Assembly (NCBI GenBank): GCA_905193155.1
Contig: CAJJNQ010000074.1
Location: forward strand, 1-6,275
Source of the DNA: an uncultured Christensenella sp.
GTDB taxonomy: Bacteria > Bacillota > Clostridia > Christensenellales > UBA1750
DNA: 6,275 nt
Direction: 5' to 3'
Part shown: one piece after another, positions 1 through 4,934 of the stretch
Layout of the letters: each line of letters begins with the position of its first letter
Numbering within the stretch: position 1 is the stretch's first letter
Notes under the pieces: model-generated
The model's input: the letters and a program-made list of their open reading frames with translations, nothing else
Told to the model about the DNA's origin: nothing
The model's database searches: none
Position numbers and translations under genes: made by a program

Positions 1-137
1 ACGTATAAAATAGCTGGCTACAAAACGGCTACAAAATTCGTAAGGAACCTATGTATAGCCCGAAATACGTGGATTATGTGGACAAAAAGCGTATCGAGAG
101 TGCATTTTATAACCCTAAATCAAAGCCCAAGGCTTGA
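1..137 (+). pseudogene. 3' tail of an unrecognised gene, frame broken by an 11-bp tandem duplication
   Basis: A coding-like reading runs to a TGA at 135-137 and ends in the residues KRIESAFYNPKSKPKA. In its own frame it is blocked by a TAA at 6-8. The bases ggctacaaaa occur twice in tandem (16-25 and 27-36, period 11). Removing one 11-base copy joins the frame open from base 1 (reading TYKIAGYK) to the frame ending at 137 (reading KIRKEPMYSPKYVDYV), giving one uninterrupted lysine- and tyrosine-rich C-terminus. As written, the upstream frame instead continues to a TAA at 145-147. I do not recognise the protein. The gene enters from outside the window, so it may be a real frameshifted gene, a decayed remnant or an assembly error. 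Confidence 0.4.
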
Positions 138-306
138 GTGGGAGTAAAAACGGAAGCCGGAAATTCTAGTCAAGCCAACGGTTTTTCCGGTTTTGTCTGC
201 CTATTTTGATGATATTTCTTCCAGGTGTCTTTATTCTGAAATTCCCTGGGTTTCGGGGTTGCGGATGATTTCCGGCGGCTTGGATGAAGCGAAGAGCCAT
301 ATTTTA
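138..306. other. Gene-poor stretch downstream of the left-edge gene
   Basis: No convincing gene lies between the left-edge tail and the 307-344 hairpin. The plus frame following the TAA at 145-147 stays open to a TGA at 316-318 (about 56 codons, ending AKSHILSPY). It has no ribosome binding site next to a usable start, and its end falls inside the terminator stem. It is recorded only as an open stretch that might be a gene remnant. The base composition is A+T-rich and resembles the phosphotransferase gene next door rather than the right-hand half of the window. Confidence 0.4.
154..195 (+). terminator. Possible weak intrinsic terminator after the left-edge gene
   Basis: Bases 154-163 (aagccggaaa) can pair with 184-193 (tttccggttt) in a stem of about 10 bp that includes one G-T pair. 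The loop is 20 nt and a short T run overlaps the 3' arm. It sits 17 nt after the TGA at 137, where a terminator for that gene would be expected. The long loop and short T tract make it a weak candidate next to the hairpin at 307-344. Confidence 0.25.
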
Positions 307-344
307 AGCCCGTACTGATGGGTTCTCATCGGTACGGGCTTTTT
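307..344 (+). terminator. Strong rho-independent terminator
   Basis: Bases 307-320 pair with 327-340 in a 14-bp stem with a single T-G wobble. The loop is the 6 bases ggttct, and a run of five T follows (340-344). The T run is on the plus strand, so it best fits termination of plus-strand transcription arriving from the left. It also lies only a few bases beyond the stop codon of the minus-strand phosphotransferase gene. The minus-side flank (ttaaaatat) is a poor T tract, so it could stop that gene as well, but less efficiently. Confidence 0.75.
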
Positions 345-348
345 GTCG

Positions 349-1386
349 TTATAGGGGCATGGAAGGGAGGTATGCCATGCGATTGCAGATTTCTTTCATC
401 CAGTTGAGCACAGCATCTGCATCTGCTTGCTCAATTGCATTTGCGAGGCTATGTTCACTCCACCTCATATCAAACAGCCAGAATGCAGAGATGAGAGCGT
501 ACAGATAAGGAAAAACCTCTATTTGTCTGTCGGTAAACGGGCGTTCCTGATGATAACCTTTCAGGAATGCCGGCAAGATGACGGCTTTGGGAGCCTTCGC
601 GATTTCTTTTGGATAAACCATGAGTCTTGCATCAAAGACAGCCTGCATAACAGCGTCGTAGTACAGGACGTTGTCGCCGCAGCGATTGAAGTCAAAAACA
701 CCGATTGTGCCATAAGCGTTCCGGTAAAGATTGCAATCACTGATATCTCCCTGAACCGCGTATTGCGGCTCATTTTCAAAGAATCGTACTTTTTCAAGGA
801 GATGCGAATATTCGAGAACGATCTTATGGTATAAGTCAGCATGAACACTTTTGAGATATTCTTTATGAACAGCAAAGTCCTCAAAGCTGAAAAGATCATT
901 TCTTTTCAGTGGATGAAACAGCACATCATTTTGGACATGAAAGTCATTCATTTCCGAAACGTTGTGCATCCTTGCAAGAAGTCTTCCGGTTTGCTCCGCT
1001 GTTTTTGTATCGACCTCCTTCAGTTCCCCGCCAACAAAGTCTTCTACCGTGACGATTACTTTGTATCCGCTGATTTGATACCAACGTGCATATTGTCCGT
1101 TGGCATGGTAGATTCTCGGCGTTTCGATACCGTTTTCTGCAAGCAGAACGGCAAACTTGCTCTGCGCGGTGACGGTATCCAGAGTGACATCGGCCTCATT
1201 CTTGAACCGAATCACAACTGCGCTGCCGGAATTGGTTTCGGCCTTTACAATCAGGCGCACTTCCTTGGAGTCGGGATCATCTTCCTCATAATGATATCTC
1301 TGCAGCTCGCTAAAGCCGGCACAATGCTCATAAATGCCATAATCCTGAAAGATGCGCTCAATATCATTTACTGTAATCGTGAACAT
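349..1386 (-). CDS. APH/choline kinase-fold phosphotransferase, substrate unknown
   Basis: This 345-aa protein belongs to the aminoglycoside phosphotransferase (APH/choline kinase) superfamily of cytosolic ATP-dependent small-molecule kinases. The N-lobe has a VVIRFK strand (about 57-62), where the ATP-contacting lysine is expected. The helix GRLLARMH (134-141) is typical of the fold. The catalytic loop reads QGDISDCN (212-219), with Asp214 as the likely base and Asn219 as a metal ligand. FDFNRCGD (231-238) supplies the metal-binding aspartate, Asp232. The usual loop histidine is replaced by Gln212. The start is chosen because GGAGAG (1394-1399) lies 7 nt upstream of the ATG. The gene follows the ABC importer in the same direction after about 100 bp, but its codons are visibly more A+T-rich, suggesting separate acquisition. 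Nothing shows it confers drug resistance; a metabolic kinase of the homoserine or choline type is equally possible. Confidence 0.8.
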   Translation of the reverse strand: MFTITVNDIERIFQDYGIYEHCAGFSELQRYHYEEDDPDSKEVRLIVKAETNSGSAVVIRFKNEADVTLDTVTAQSKFAVLLAENGIETPRIYHANGQYARWYQISGYKVIVTVEDFVGGELKEVDTKTAEQTGRLLARMHNVSEMNDFHVQNDVLFHPLKRNDLFSFEDFAVHKEYLKSVHADLYHKIVLEYSHLLEKVRFFENEPQYAVQGDISDCNLYRNAYGTIGVFDFNRCGDNVLYYDAVMQAVFDARLMVYPKEIAKAPKAVILPAFLKGYHQERPFTDRQIEVFPYLYALISAFWLFDMRWSEHSLANAIEQADADAVLNWMKEICNRMAYLPSMPL

Positions 1387-1455
1387 GAATAATCTCTCCG
1401 TATCAATTTCTGTTCTTAATTGAAATGAGGGCCGGTATCACGGCGGGCTGAAGAA

Positions 1456-1485
1456 ATCTGAACGGCCAAAGAAACCTGCTGTCAA
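1456..1485 (-). promoter_or_regulatory. Possible promoter for the phosphotransferase gene
   Basis: The minus strand carries a perfect -35 hexamer, TTGACA (1480-1485), beginning just past the stop codon of the ABC ATPase gene. The best -10 at a usual distance is only TCAGAT (1456-1461), 18 bp away and a poor match. If real, it gives a leader of about 60 nt. The alternative is read-through from the importer operon. The region 1400-1488 shows no convincing terminator. Confidence 0.25.
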
Positions 1486-1488
1486 AAA

Positions 1489-2052
1489 TCAGAGCCGCAC
1501 TTCTTTGCAGTTGGGCAGATCGAGCGCTTCGTGAGAAGCGAGCAGCACGGGTTTGGTCTGGGCGGCATGCAGGATGCAGCACAGGGCGATGGAACGGTTT
1601 TCCTCATCCAGGCCGGTGAAGGGTTCGTCCAGGATCAGCGCGTCGGAAGGGGCAAGAAGCGCGCGCGCCAAAGCCAGGCGGCGCTTCATGCCGCCGGAAT
1701 ATTCGCAGATCGGCTTGCTGCCCACATCGGCTAAGCCTAGTTCGCCCAACAACGTTTTTGCGGCTGCGGCATTGTAGGCGGAGCCGAGCGCGAAGCGAAG
1801 GTTGTCCTCCGCGTCGAGGTGTCCCAGCAGGCGATCCTCTTGAAAGACTGCTGCCCATCGGCAGTTGGTGCCGAAAAGGCTGCCGCTGTCCGGCTGATCC
1901 AGGCCGAGCAGGATGCGCAGCAGCGTCGTTTTGCCTGCGCCGGATCGGCCAAGTATCCGCGTGACGCCAACGCCTGCCGTGAAGGAAAGGTTGTGCAGCA
2001 CGACGTGATCGCCGTAAGTTTTGCAGAGGTTCTTCACCCGGATTTCCGTCAT
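1489..2052 (-). CDS. ABC importer ATP-binding protein, nitrate/sulfonate/taurine type
   Basis: This is the cytoplasmic nucleotide-binding subunit of the importer encoded with the two genes upstream. All ABC motifs are present in order: Walker A GRSGAGKT (35-42), Q-loop glutamine in VFQED (Gln71), signature YSGGM (118-122), Walker B ALILDE (138-143), D-loop GLDE (147-150) and the switch histidine in ASHE (His174). At 187 aa it is shorter than typical SsuB/TauB proteins (about 240-260 aa). It ends soon after the switch histidine and so lacks the C-terminal extension. Because every catalytic motif is intact it is probably functional and not truncated by mutation. Its ATG overlaps the permease stop as ATGA (2049-2052), indicating translational coupling. 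The substrate cannot be deduced. Confidence 0.88.
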   Translation of the reverse strand: MTEIRVKNLCKTYGDHVVLHNLSFTAGVGVTRILGRSGAGKTTLLRILLGLDQPDSGSLFGTNCRWAAVFQEDRLLGHLDAEDNLRFALGSAYNAAAAKTLLGELGLADVGSKPICEYSGGMKRRLALARALLAPSDALILDEPFTGLDEENRSIALCCILHAAQTKPVLLASHEALDLPNCKEVRL

Positions 2053-2816
2053 TTCGCACCCACCTTTTCGGTCAATTTGTCCACGGCCAGCAGGAAAAGC
2101 TTCTCAAATAGTGCGGAGATGCACACAATCACCGCCGTCCAGGCGAAGAGATCGGGCGTTTCAAAATAAACCTTGGCGGTGTAAAGCCGTTCGCCGATGG
2201 TACCGCTGGATAGACCGATGACCTCCGCCGCCGTGCCAGATTTCCAGCAAAGCCCCAGCGCCACGCTGATGGCGGAGCGAAAATAGGGCAGCACCTGCGG
2301 CACATAGATGCTGCGCAGCACGCGCGGGAACGGCACGCGGAACACCTGTGCCATTTCCAGCAGGCTGCGGTCGGTCTGGCGGATGCCCTCCAGGACGTTT
2401 AAGTAAACAGGCGGGAAAACCATCAGGGCGGAGATGAAAAAAGCAAGACTGCGGCTGTTCAGCCACACCAGCGCCAGAATGATGAACGAGGCGACCGGCA
2501 CAGCCTTGACGGCGGCGACCAGAGGGGAGAGCAGCTCTTCTACCCGGCGGAAGCGCGCCGAGAGCGCCGCAAGCCCCAGCGCCAGCACGCAGGAGACGAG
2601 AAAGCCGCCCAGTATTCGCGCGGCGGAGATGCCGACGGTCTGCCAGAAGGCGGCTGTCAAGGCCAGCTCGAAGAGCCGGCGCAGCGCGTCGATGGGAGAG
2701 GCCAGCAGCAGCGCGCCGTGCGGATAAATTGCGCGCAGCGCCAGACTCGCACCCTGCCAGACGAGCAGCCAGAATACAACGGCCCATGCGCGGACCGCAG
2801 GCTTTTGTTGCCGCAT
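2049..2816 (-). CDS. ABC importer permease, SsuC/TauC-like
   Basis: This 255-aa inner-membrane subunit belongs to the binding-protein-dependent transport permease family. Hydrophobic segments lie at roughly 10-30, 65-85, 95-118, 125-145, 180-200 and 222-246, giving about six transmembrane helices. The cytoplasmic EAA loop, which docks on the ATPase, spans about 154-178, from EMAQVFRVPFPRV to YVPQVLP. The usual glycine of this loop is Arg160 here, while the terminal proline pattern is kept. The ATG has an AAAGGAG site (2827-2833) about 10 nt upstream, slightly far but good. It is separated from the binding-protein gene by 105 bp holding a hairpin and a possible promoter, and it overlaps the ATPase gene by 4 bp. 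It presumably works as a homodimer with the binding protein and ATPase. Confidence 0.88.
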   Translation of the reverse strand: MRQQKPAVRAWAVVFWLLVWQGASLALRAIYPHGALLLASPIDALRRLFELALTAAFWQTVGISAARILGGFLVSCVLALGLAALSARFRRVEELLSPLVAAVKAVPVASFIILALVWLNSRSLAFFISALMVFPPVYLNVLEGIRQTDRSLLEMAQVFRVPFPRVLRSIYVPQVLPYFRSAISVALGLCWKSGTAAEVIGLSSGTIGERLYTAKVYFETPDLFAWTAVIVCISALFEKLFLLAVDKLTEKVGAK

Positions 2817-2856
2817 TGAGTGAAATCTCCTTTCCGGTCAGATCGGCTTCCTGCTT

Positions 2857-2886
2857 ATTATAGAACAAAATGCGGCGGCAGGACAA
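2857..2886 (-). promoter_or_regulatory. Possible internal promoter for the permease-ATPase pair
   Basis: The minus strand has a perfect TATAAT (2857-2862), with TTGTCC (4 of 6 matches to TTGACA) at 2881-2886 and an 18-bp spacer. Initiation would fall around 2848-2851, about 35 nt before the permease start. The -35 lies inside the loop of the hairpin at 2871-2900, so promoter and terminator overlap. This could give the permease and ATPase a transcript independent of the binding-protein leader. The -10 could also be a chance feature of the A+T-rich tail after the hairpin. Confidence 0.4.
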
Positions 2887-2900
2887 TGCCCGCCGCCGCA
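2866..2900 (-). terminator. Intercistronic terminator-like hairpin after the binding-protein gene
   Basis: On the minus strand TGCGGCGGC (2892-2900 by position) pairs perfectly with GCCGCCGCA (2871-2879). The stem can extend inward by three pairs, one a G-T, to close a 6-nt loop. TTTTGTT follows. This GC-rich stem-loop with a short T run begins about 20 nt after the binding-protein stop codon. In importer operons such structures usually terminate part of the transcripts or protect the upstream mRNA, so the binding protein is made in excess over the permease and ATPase. Confidence 0.7.
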
Positions 2901-2921
2901 GAAAACAGCTTTTTTGCAGGA

Positions 2922-4007
2922 TTATGCGCCGTAGTAGAAGTTATCCTCCGGCATGGCGCCGCCGACCGTGGCGGGGTTTGCGTCAAAGAGCACCTGAAGG
3001 TAGCCGGAGAGCTTTTCCTTCATCTCGCTGCCGGTGATGCAGACGATGTTGCAGTAGGGCAGCGCCTTTTCGGCAACCGCAGCGTCCACAATGCCGTATT
3101 CGCCGATCAGCGCCGCAGCGTCCGCGGTGTTCTCGTTGACCCAATTGACCGACGCGGCGTATTCCTGAAGGAAAGCGTTCACGGCGGCGGGGTTCTGCTC
3201 CACAACCTCGCGGCGGGCGACGATCACGCCCGTGAGCATGGCGGAGCCGTTATCCAGCTTGTTCCATTCCTCGGTCAGATCCAGCGCGGTGCGCAGGCCT
3301 TCGAGCTTGCTCTGGGCGACAGTGACAAAAGGCTGGGGCAGCAGCGCGATGGTCGCCTGGCCGGAAGCCAGCGCGGTGACGCATTCGCTGTGCTCGTTCT
3401 TCCAATCCAGAGTGACATCGTTGTCGGGATCAATACCGTTCTGGCTCAGCAGGTAGCGCAGCGCGTATTCCGGCGTGGTGCCCTTGCCGGAAGCGACGAT
3501 GGTCTGTCCCTTCAGGTCCTCAAAGGAGTGAACGGTATCGCCGTTTTCCACGATGTAGAGGATGCCCAGGGTGTTGATGGCCAGCACTTCCACCGCGCCC
3601 TCGGTCTTGGCATAGAGGGTAGCGGCCAGGTTCGCGGGCACACAGGCCATGTCCAGCTCGCCCTTGAGCAGGCCGGGAGTCACTTCGTCCGGGGAGCCGG
3701 ACAGGGAGAAGGTGTAGTGATTCGCAGTCGCCTCACCGGAATCCGCATCCTTCATCAGACGAATCAGGCCCATCGCAGTCGGACCCTTGAGCGCAGCGAT
3801 GTTGAAGCTGACGGGTTCAGCGGCAGTTTCGCTCTCTTCCGGCGTTTCCTCGGGCGTGGCTTCCGGGGTGGGCTCGGCAGTGGCTTCCACCGTGGCCTCG
3901 GGGGTCGCCGTGGATTCGCTGGCGGCGGGCTGCTGGCTGCAAGCGGCCAGCGAGAAGATCATCGCCAGCGCAAGACAAAGGGAAAGTACTTTTTTGAGGT
4001 GTTTCAT
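2922..4007 (-). CDS. ABC importer substrate-binding lipoprotein, NMT1/SsuA-like
   Basis: This 361-aa exported lipoprotein should capture the solute and deliver it to the permease. The signal peptide is MKHLKK plus a hydrophobic core, ending in the lipobox LAAC with the lipidated Cys23. A Thr/Pro/Glu-rich linker (about 24-66, repeats of the type TPEAT/TPEE) tethers the binding domain that follows. That domain has the periplasmic-binding-protein type II pattern: ALKGPTAMGLIRLM, GELDMACVPANLA, and the hinge-region VASGKGTTPEYALRYLL. It ends in VGGAMPEDNFYYGA, a C-terminus I associate with a large clostridial family of uncharacterised binding proteins. The start was chosen for AAAGGAAG (4015-4022), 7 nt upstream. 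A longer GTG start at 4163 would code through the leader terminator and is rejected. Nitrate, sulfonate, taurine or a thiamine precursor are possible substrates, but none is demonstrated. Confidence 0.88.
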   Translation of the reverse strand: MKHLKKVLSLCLALAMIFSLAACSQQPAASESTATPEATVEATAEPTPEATPEETPEESETAAEPVSFNIAALKGPTAMGLIRLMKDADSGEATANHYTFSLSGSPDEVTPGLLKGELDMACVPANLAATLYAKTEGAVEVLAINTLGILYIVENGDTVHSFEDLKGQTIVASGKGTTPEYALRYLLSQNGIDPDNDVTLDWKNEHSECVTALASGQATIALLPQPFVTVAQSKLEGLRTALDLTEEWNKLDNGSAMLTGVIVARREVVEQNPAAVNAFLQEYAASVNWVNENTADAAALIGEYGIVDAAVAEKALPYCNIVCITGSEMKEKLSGYLQVLFDANPATVGGAMPEDNFYYGA

Positions 4008-4231
4008 GTGTCTGCTTCCTTTCTGGTACGCAACCTGAAGCGGTTTTGTGATAAAAATAAAAGCATCCCTTCTGCCGCTTGCACGGAAGGGATGCGAAAA
4101 GGCGCTTTCGGACGGGCAAATCTGCCTGTCTTTCGGTTTCTCTTCTTTGGGCTTGGAAAGCACATCCTTGCCGGCAGAACGGTAGAAGATGGGGGCGTTC
4201 GCCGGGCAGAACCTCTTTCCGGAGAACGGCT
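4008..4231 (-). ncRNA. Structured 5' leader of the ABC importer operon, candidate riboswitch or attenuator
   Basis: Transcription from the promoter at 4235-4263 gives a leader of about 220 nt before the binding-protein start. Four hairpins can be drawn by eye in it. P1 pairs 4219-4228 with 4196-4205 (CGTTC-CCGG with one mismatch). P2 pairs 4186-4191 with 4163-4168 and has an inner CCG/CGG. P3 is a small GCTT/AAGC hairpin at 4151-4161. P4 is 4111-4130 (GAC-GGCA / TGCC-GUC with one mismatch). The intrinsic terminator at 4051-4095 follows, then the ribosome binding site. The layout is that of a transcription-terminating riboswitch or attenuator. I looked for TPP, SAM, cobalamin, guanidine-I (ykkC) and T-box signature sequences and saw none, so the ligand or signal is unknown. 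Confidence 0.5.
4051..4095 (-). terminator. Intrinsic terminator in the leader of the importer operon
   Basis: On the minus strand GCATCCCTTC (4086-4095) pairs perfectly with GAAGGGATGC (4063-4072) across a 13-nt loop. TTTTATTTTTAT (4051-4062) follows directly. This is a textbook rho-independent terminator for leftward transcription. No minus-strand gene ends upstream of it, and it stands about 30 nt before the ribosome binding site of the binding-protein gene. Its natural role is therefore premature termination in the 5' leader, to be relieved under the inducing condition. Confidence 0.8.
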
Positions 4232-4234
4232 TTT

Positions 4235-4263
4235 ATGGTAGCACGCTTTGGCTGTGCCGTCAA
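4235..4263 (-). promoter_or_regulatory. Promoter of the ABC importer operon
   Basis: The minus strand carries TTGACG (4258-4263, 5 of 6 matches) and TACCAT (4235-4240, 4 of 6 matches) separated by the ideal 17 bp. This is a good housekeeping sigma-70/SigA-type promoter. Transcription would begin at about 4228-4231, at the base of the first leader hairpin. It is the only convincing promoter pair I see upstream of the binding-protein gene. Confidence 0.65.
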
Positions 4264-4326
4264 GCGCGGCTGTGATAAATCTTCGGGCAGAAGCGCAGCC
4301 GCCGCGTGCGAAAAAGAAACTGCCGG

Positions 4327-4356
4327 TTGCTAGAAAACGGCGGAATCGGATAGAAT
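4327..4356 (+). promoter_or_regulatory. Promoter of the helix-turn-helix gene
   Basis: TTGCTA (4327-4332, 4 of 6) and TAGAAT (4351-4356, 5 of 6) are spaced by 18 bp. Initiation would be at about 4363, leaving a short leader with the strong ribosome binding site AAAGGAG (4372-4378). It points away from the importer promoter, with the two -35 elements about 65 bp apart, so a regulator binding between them could act on both. Confidence 0.5.
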
Positions 4357-4385
4357 GATCTAAAAACACAGAAAGGAGATTGAAA

Positions 4386-4928
4386 ATGAAGTTATCGGAA
4401 AAGATCGTGCGGCTTCGGAAAAGCCGCGGCATGACGAAGGAGGAGCTGACGGAGCGCTGTGCCGTCACCTGCCAGTCGATTTCCAAATGGGAGGCGGATA
4501 CCGCGCTGCCGGAAACAGAAAAGCTGTTGCTGATTTCCAAAATCATCGGCGTGTTGCTCGATACGCTGCTGCGGGACGAGCGGACGCTGGACGCGGTGCG
4601 GGAAAACCCTCAATGCGGCCCGAATGTAATTCAAATGCAGAAAAAAGCGATGTACGAGGGCATTCTCATCAAAGAAAGCCCGGAGGACGATGCCAAGGAC
4701 AACTGGTTTGCGGATTTCAAGGCGGGGGATAGGAAATTATCGTCTTTCATGGAAAGGTGCTCACTTACCCAATCGGAAACGAAGCGGAGAAGGCGCGCGT
4801 CTGCGCGGCTTGCCGGGAGATGGGCGTACCGGACGAGCAGATGCACTGGGAAGAGTGAGAACAGAACTCTCTCTTTTTTGATTGCATTGCGGCGGGCGGG
4901 AAAATGCGCTATACTGGCCATGAGGTGA
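4386..4928 (+). CDS. XRE-family helix-turn-helix regulator, frameshifted after about residue 115
   Basis: The N-terminus is a clear Cro/C1-type DNA-binding domain (about 4-60), with the recognition-helix region CQSISKWEADTALPETEKLL. A middle segment, MYEGILIKESPEDDAKDNWFADFKAG, follows. The ATG at 4386 has AAAGGAG 7 nt upstream; a TTG at 4380 is inside that site and is rejected. From about residue 116 the frame becomes arginine- and serine-rich, unlike the rest, and runs to a TGA at 4926-4928 almost touching rarA. The natural C-terminus lies in the -1 frame, ending at 4858, so this reading frame is probably the product of a one-base deletion or a sequencing error. Restored length would be about 157 aa. 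As a divergent neighbour it could regulate the importer, but nothing proves this. Confidence 0.65.
   Translation: MKLSEKIVRLRKSRGMTKEELTERCAVTCQSISKWEADTALPETEKLLLISKIIGVLLDTLLRDERTLDAVRENPQCGPNVIQMQKKAMYEGILIKESPEDDAKDNWFADFKAGDRKLSSFMERCSLTQSETKRRRRASARLAGRWAYRTSRCTGKSENRTLSFLIALRRAGKCAILAMR
4733..4858 (+). pseudogene. Out-of-frame C-terminal part of the helix-turn-helix regulator
   Basis: In the -1 frame, codons from 4733 to the TGA at 4856-4858 read EIIVFHGKVLTYPIGNEAEK and then CREMGVPDEQMHWEE. This is a well-formed acidic C-terminus of the kind I associate with clostridial helix-turn-helix proteins carrying a WFADxKxG segment. It is contiguous in sense with the preceding WFADFKAGD if one base is added near 4730-4733, for example gataaggaa in place of gataggaa. 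A T-tailed hairpin follows directly after its stop (4850-4879), which supports this being the original gene end. Confidence 0.6.
4850..4879 (+). terminator. Likely terminator of the helix-turn-helix gene
   Basis: GAGTGAG (4853-4859) pairs with CTCTCTC (4867-4873) apart from one central T-T mismatch, and A-T pairs extend the stem outward. The loop is 7 nt (aacagaa) and six T follow (4874-4879). The stem is modest in stability, but the T run and its position at the restored stop codon make it credible. Confidence 0.45.
4887..4915 (+). promoter_or_regulatory. Promoter of rarA
   Basis: TATACT (4910-4915, 5 of 6 matches) has TTGCGG (4887-4892, 3 of 6) 17 bp upstream. Transcription would start at about 4921, leaving a very short leader that still includes the ribosome binding site AGGTGAG (4923-4929), 5 nt before the ATG. 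It lies just after the proposed terminator of the regulator gene, so rarA appears to be its own transcription unit. Confidence 0.5.
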
Positions 4929-4934
4929 GTAAAA

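Noticed and set aside
841..1392. Plus-strand open frames opposite the phosphotransferase gene (also 427-834)
   Set aside because: They are antisense to a gene with clear kinase motifs and a good ribosome binding site, and their translations resemble no family.
1400..1488. Terminator for the importer operon between the ATPase and phosphotransferase genes
   Set aside because: Only a 5-bp GGCCG/CGGCC pairing with a long loop and a small A+T dyad (TCAATT/AATTGA) are visible, neither followed by a T tract.
4008..4163. Extended start (GTG at 4163) for the binding protein
   Set aside because: The extra 52 residues would be encoded across the leader terminator and would precede a perfect lipoprotein signal peptide. 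The ATG at 4007 has a strong ribosome binding site.
4004..4165. Small lysine/arginine-rich leader reading frame from the ATG at 4163-4165, ending at a TGA that overlaps the binding-protein ATG
   Set aside because: The overlap is suggestive of coupling. However, the ATG has no properly spaced ribosome binding site, the frame reads through the terminator hairpin, and the same frame is open far upstream, as expected by chance in GC-rich DNA.
4008..4231. Known riboswitch classes (TPP, SAM-I, cobalamin, ykkC/guanidine-I) or a T-box in the importer leader
   Set aside because: None of the conserved signature strings I know for these classes could be found by eye on the minus strand. A covariance-model search could still find a divergent member.
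2820..4241. Very long plus-strand open frame (473 codons) opposite the binding-protein gene
   Set aside because: It is the antisense shadow of a clear lipoprotein gene. Its translation is low-complexity Gly/Arg/Val/His-rich, and no ribosome binding site or family match is visible.
4722..4740. Programmed -1 ribosomal frameshifting in the regulator gene
   Set aside because: A -1 shift would give the right C-terminus, but no X-XXY-YYZ slippery heptamer or evident downstream stimulator is present. A simple one-base deletion is more likely.
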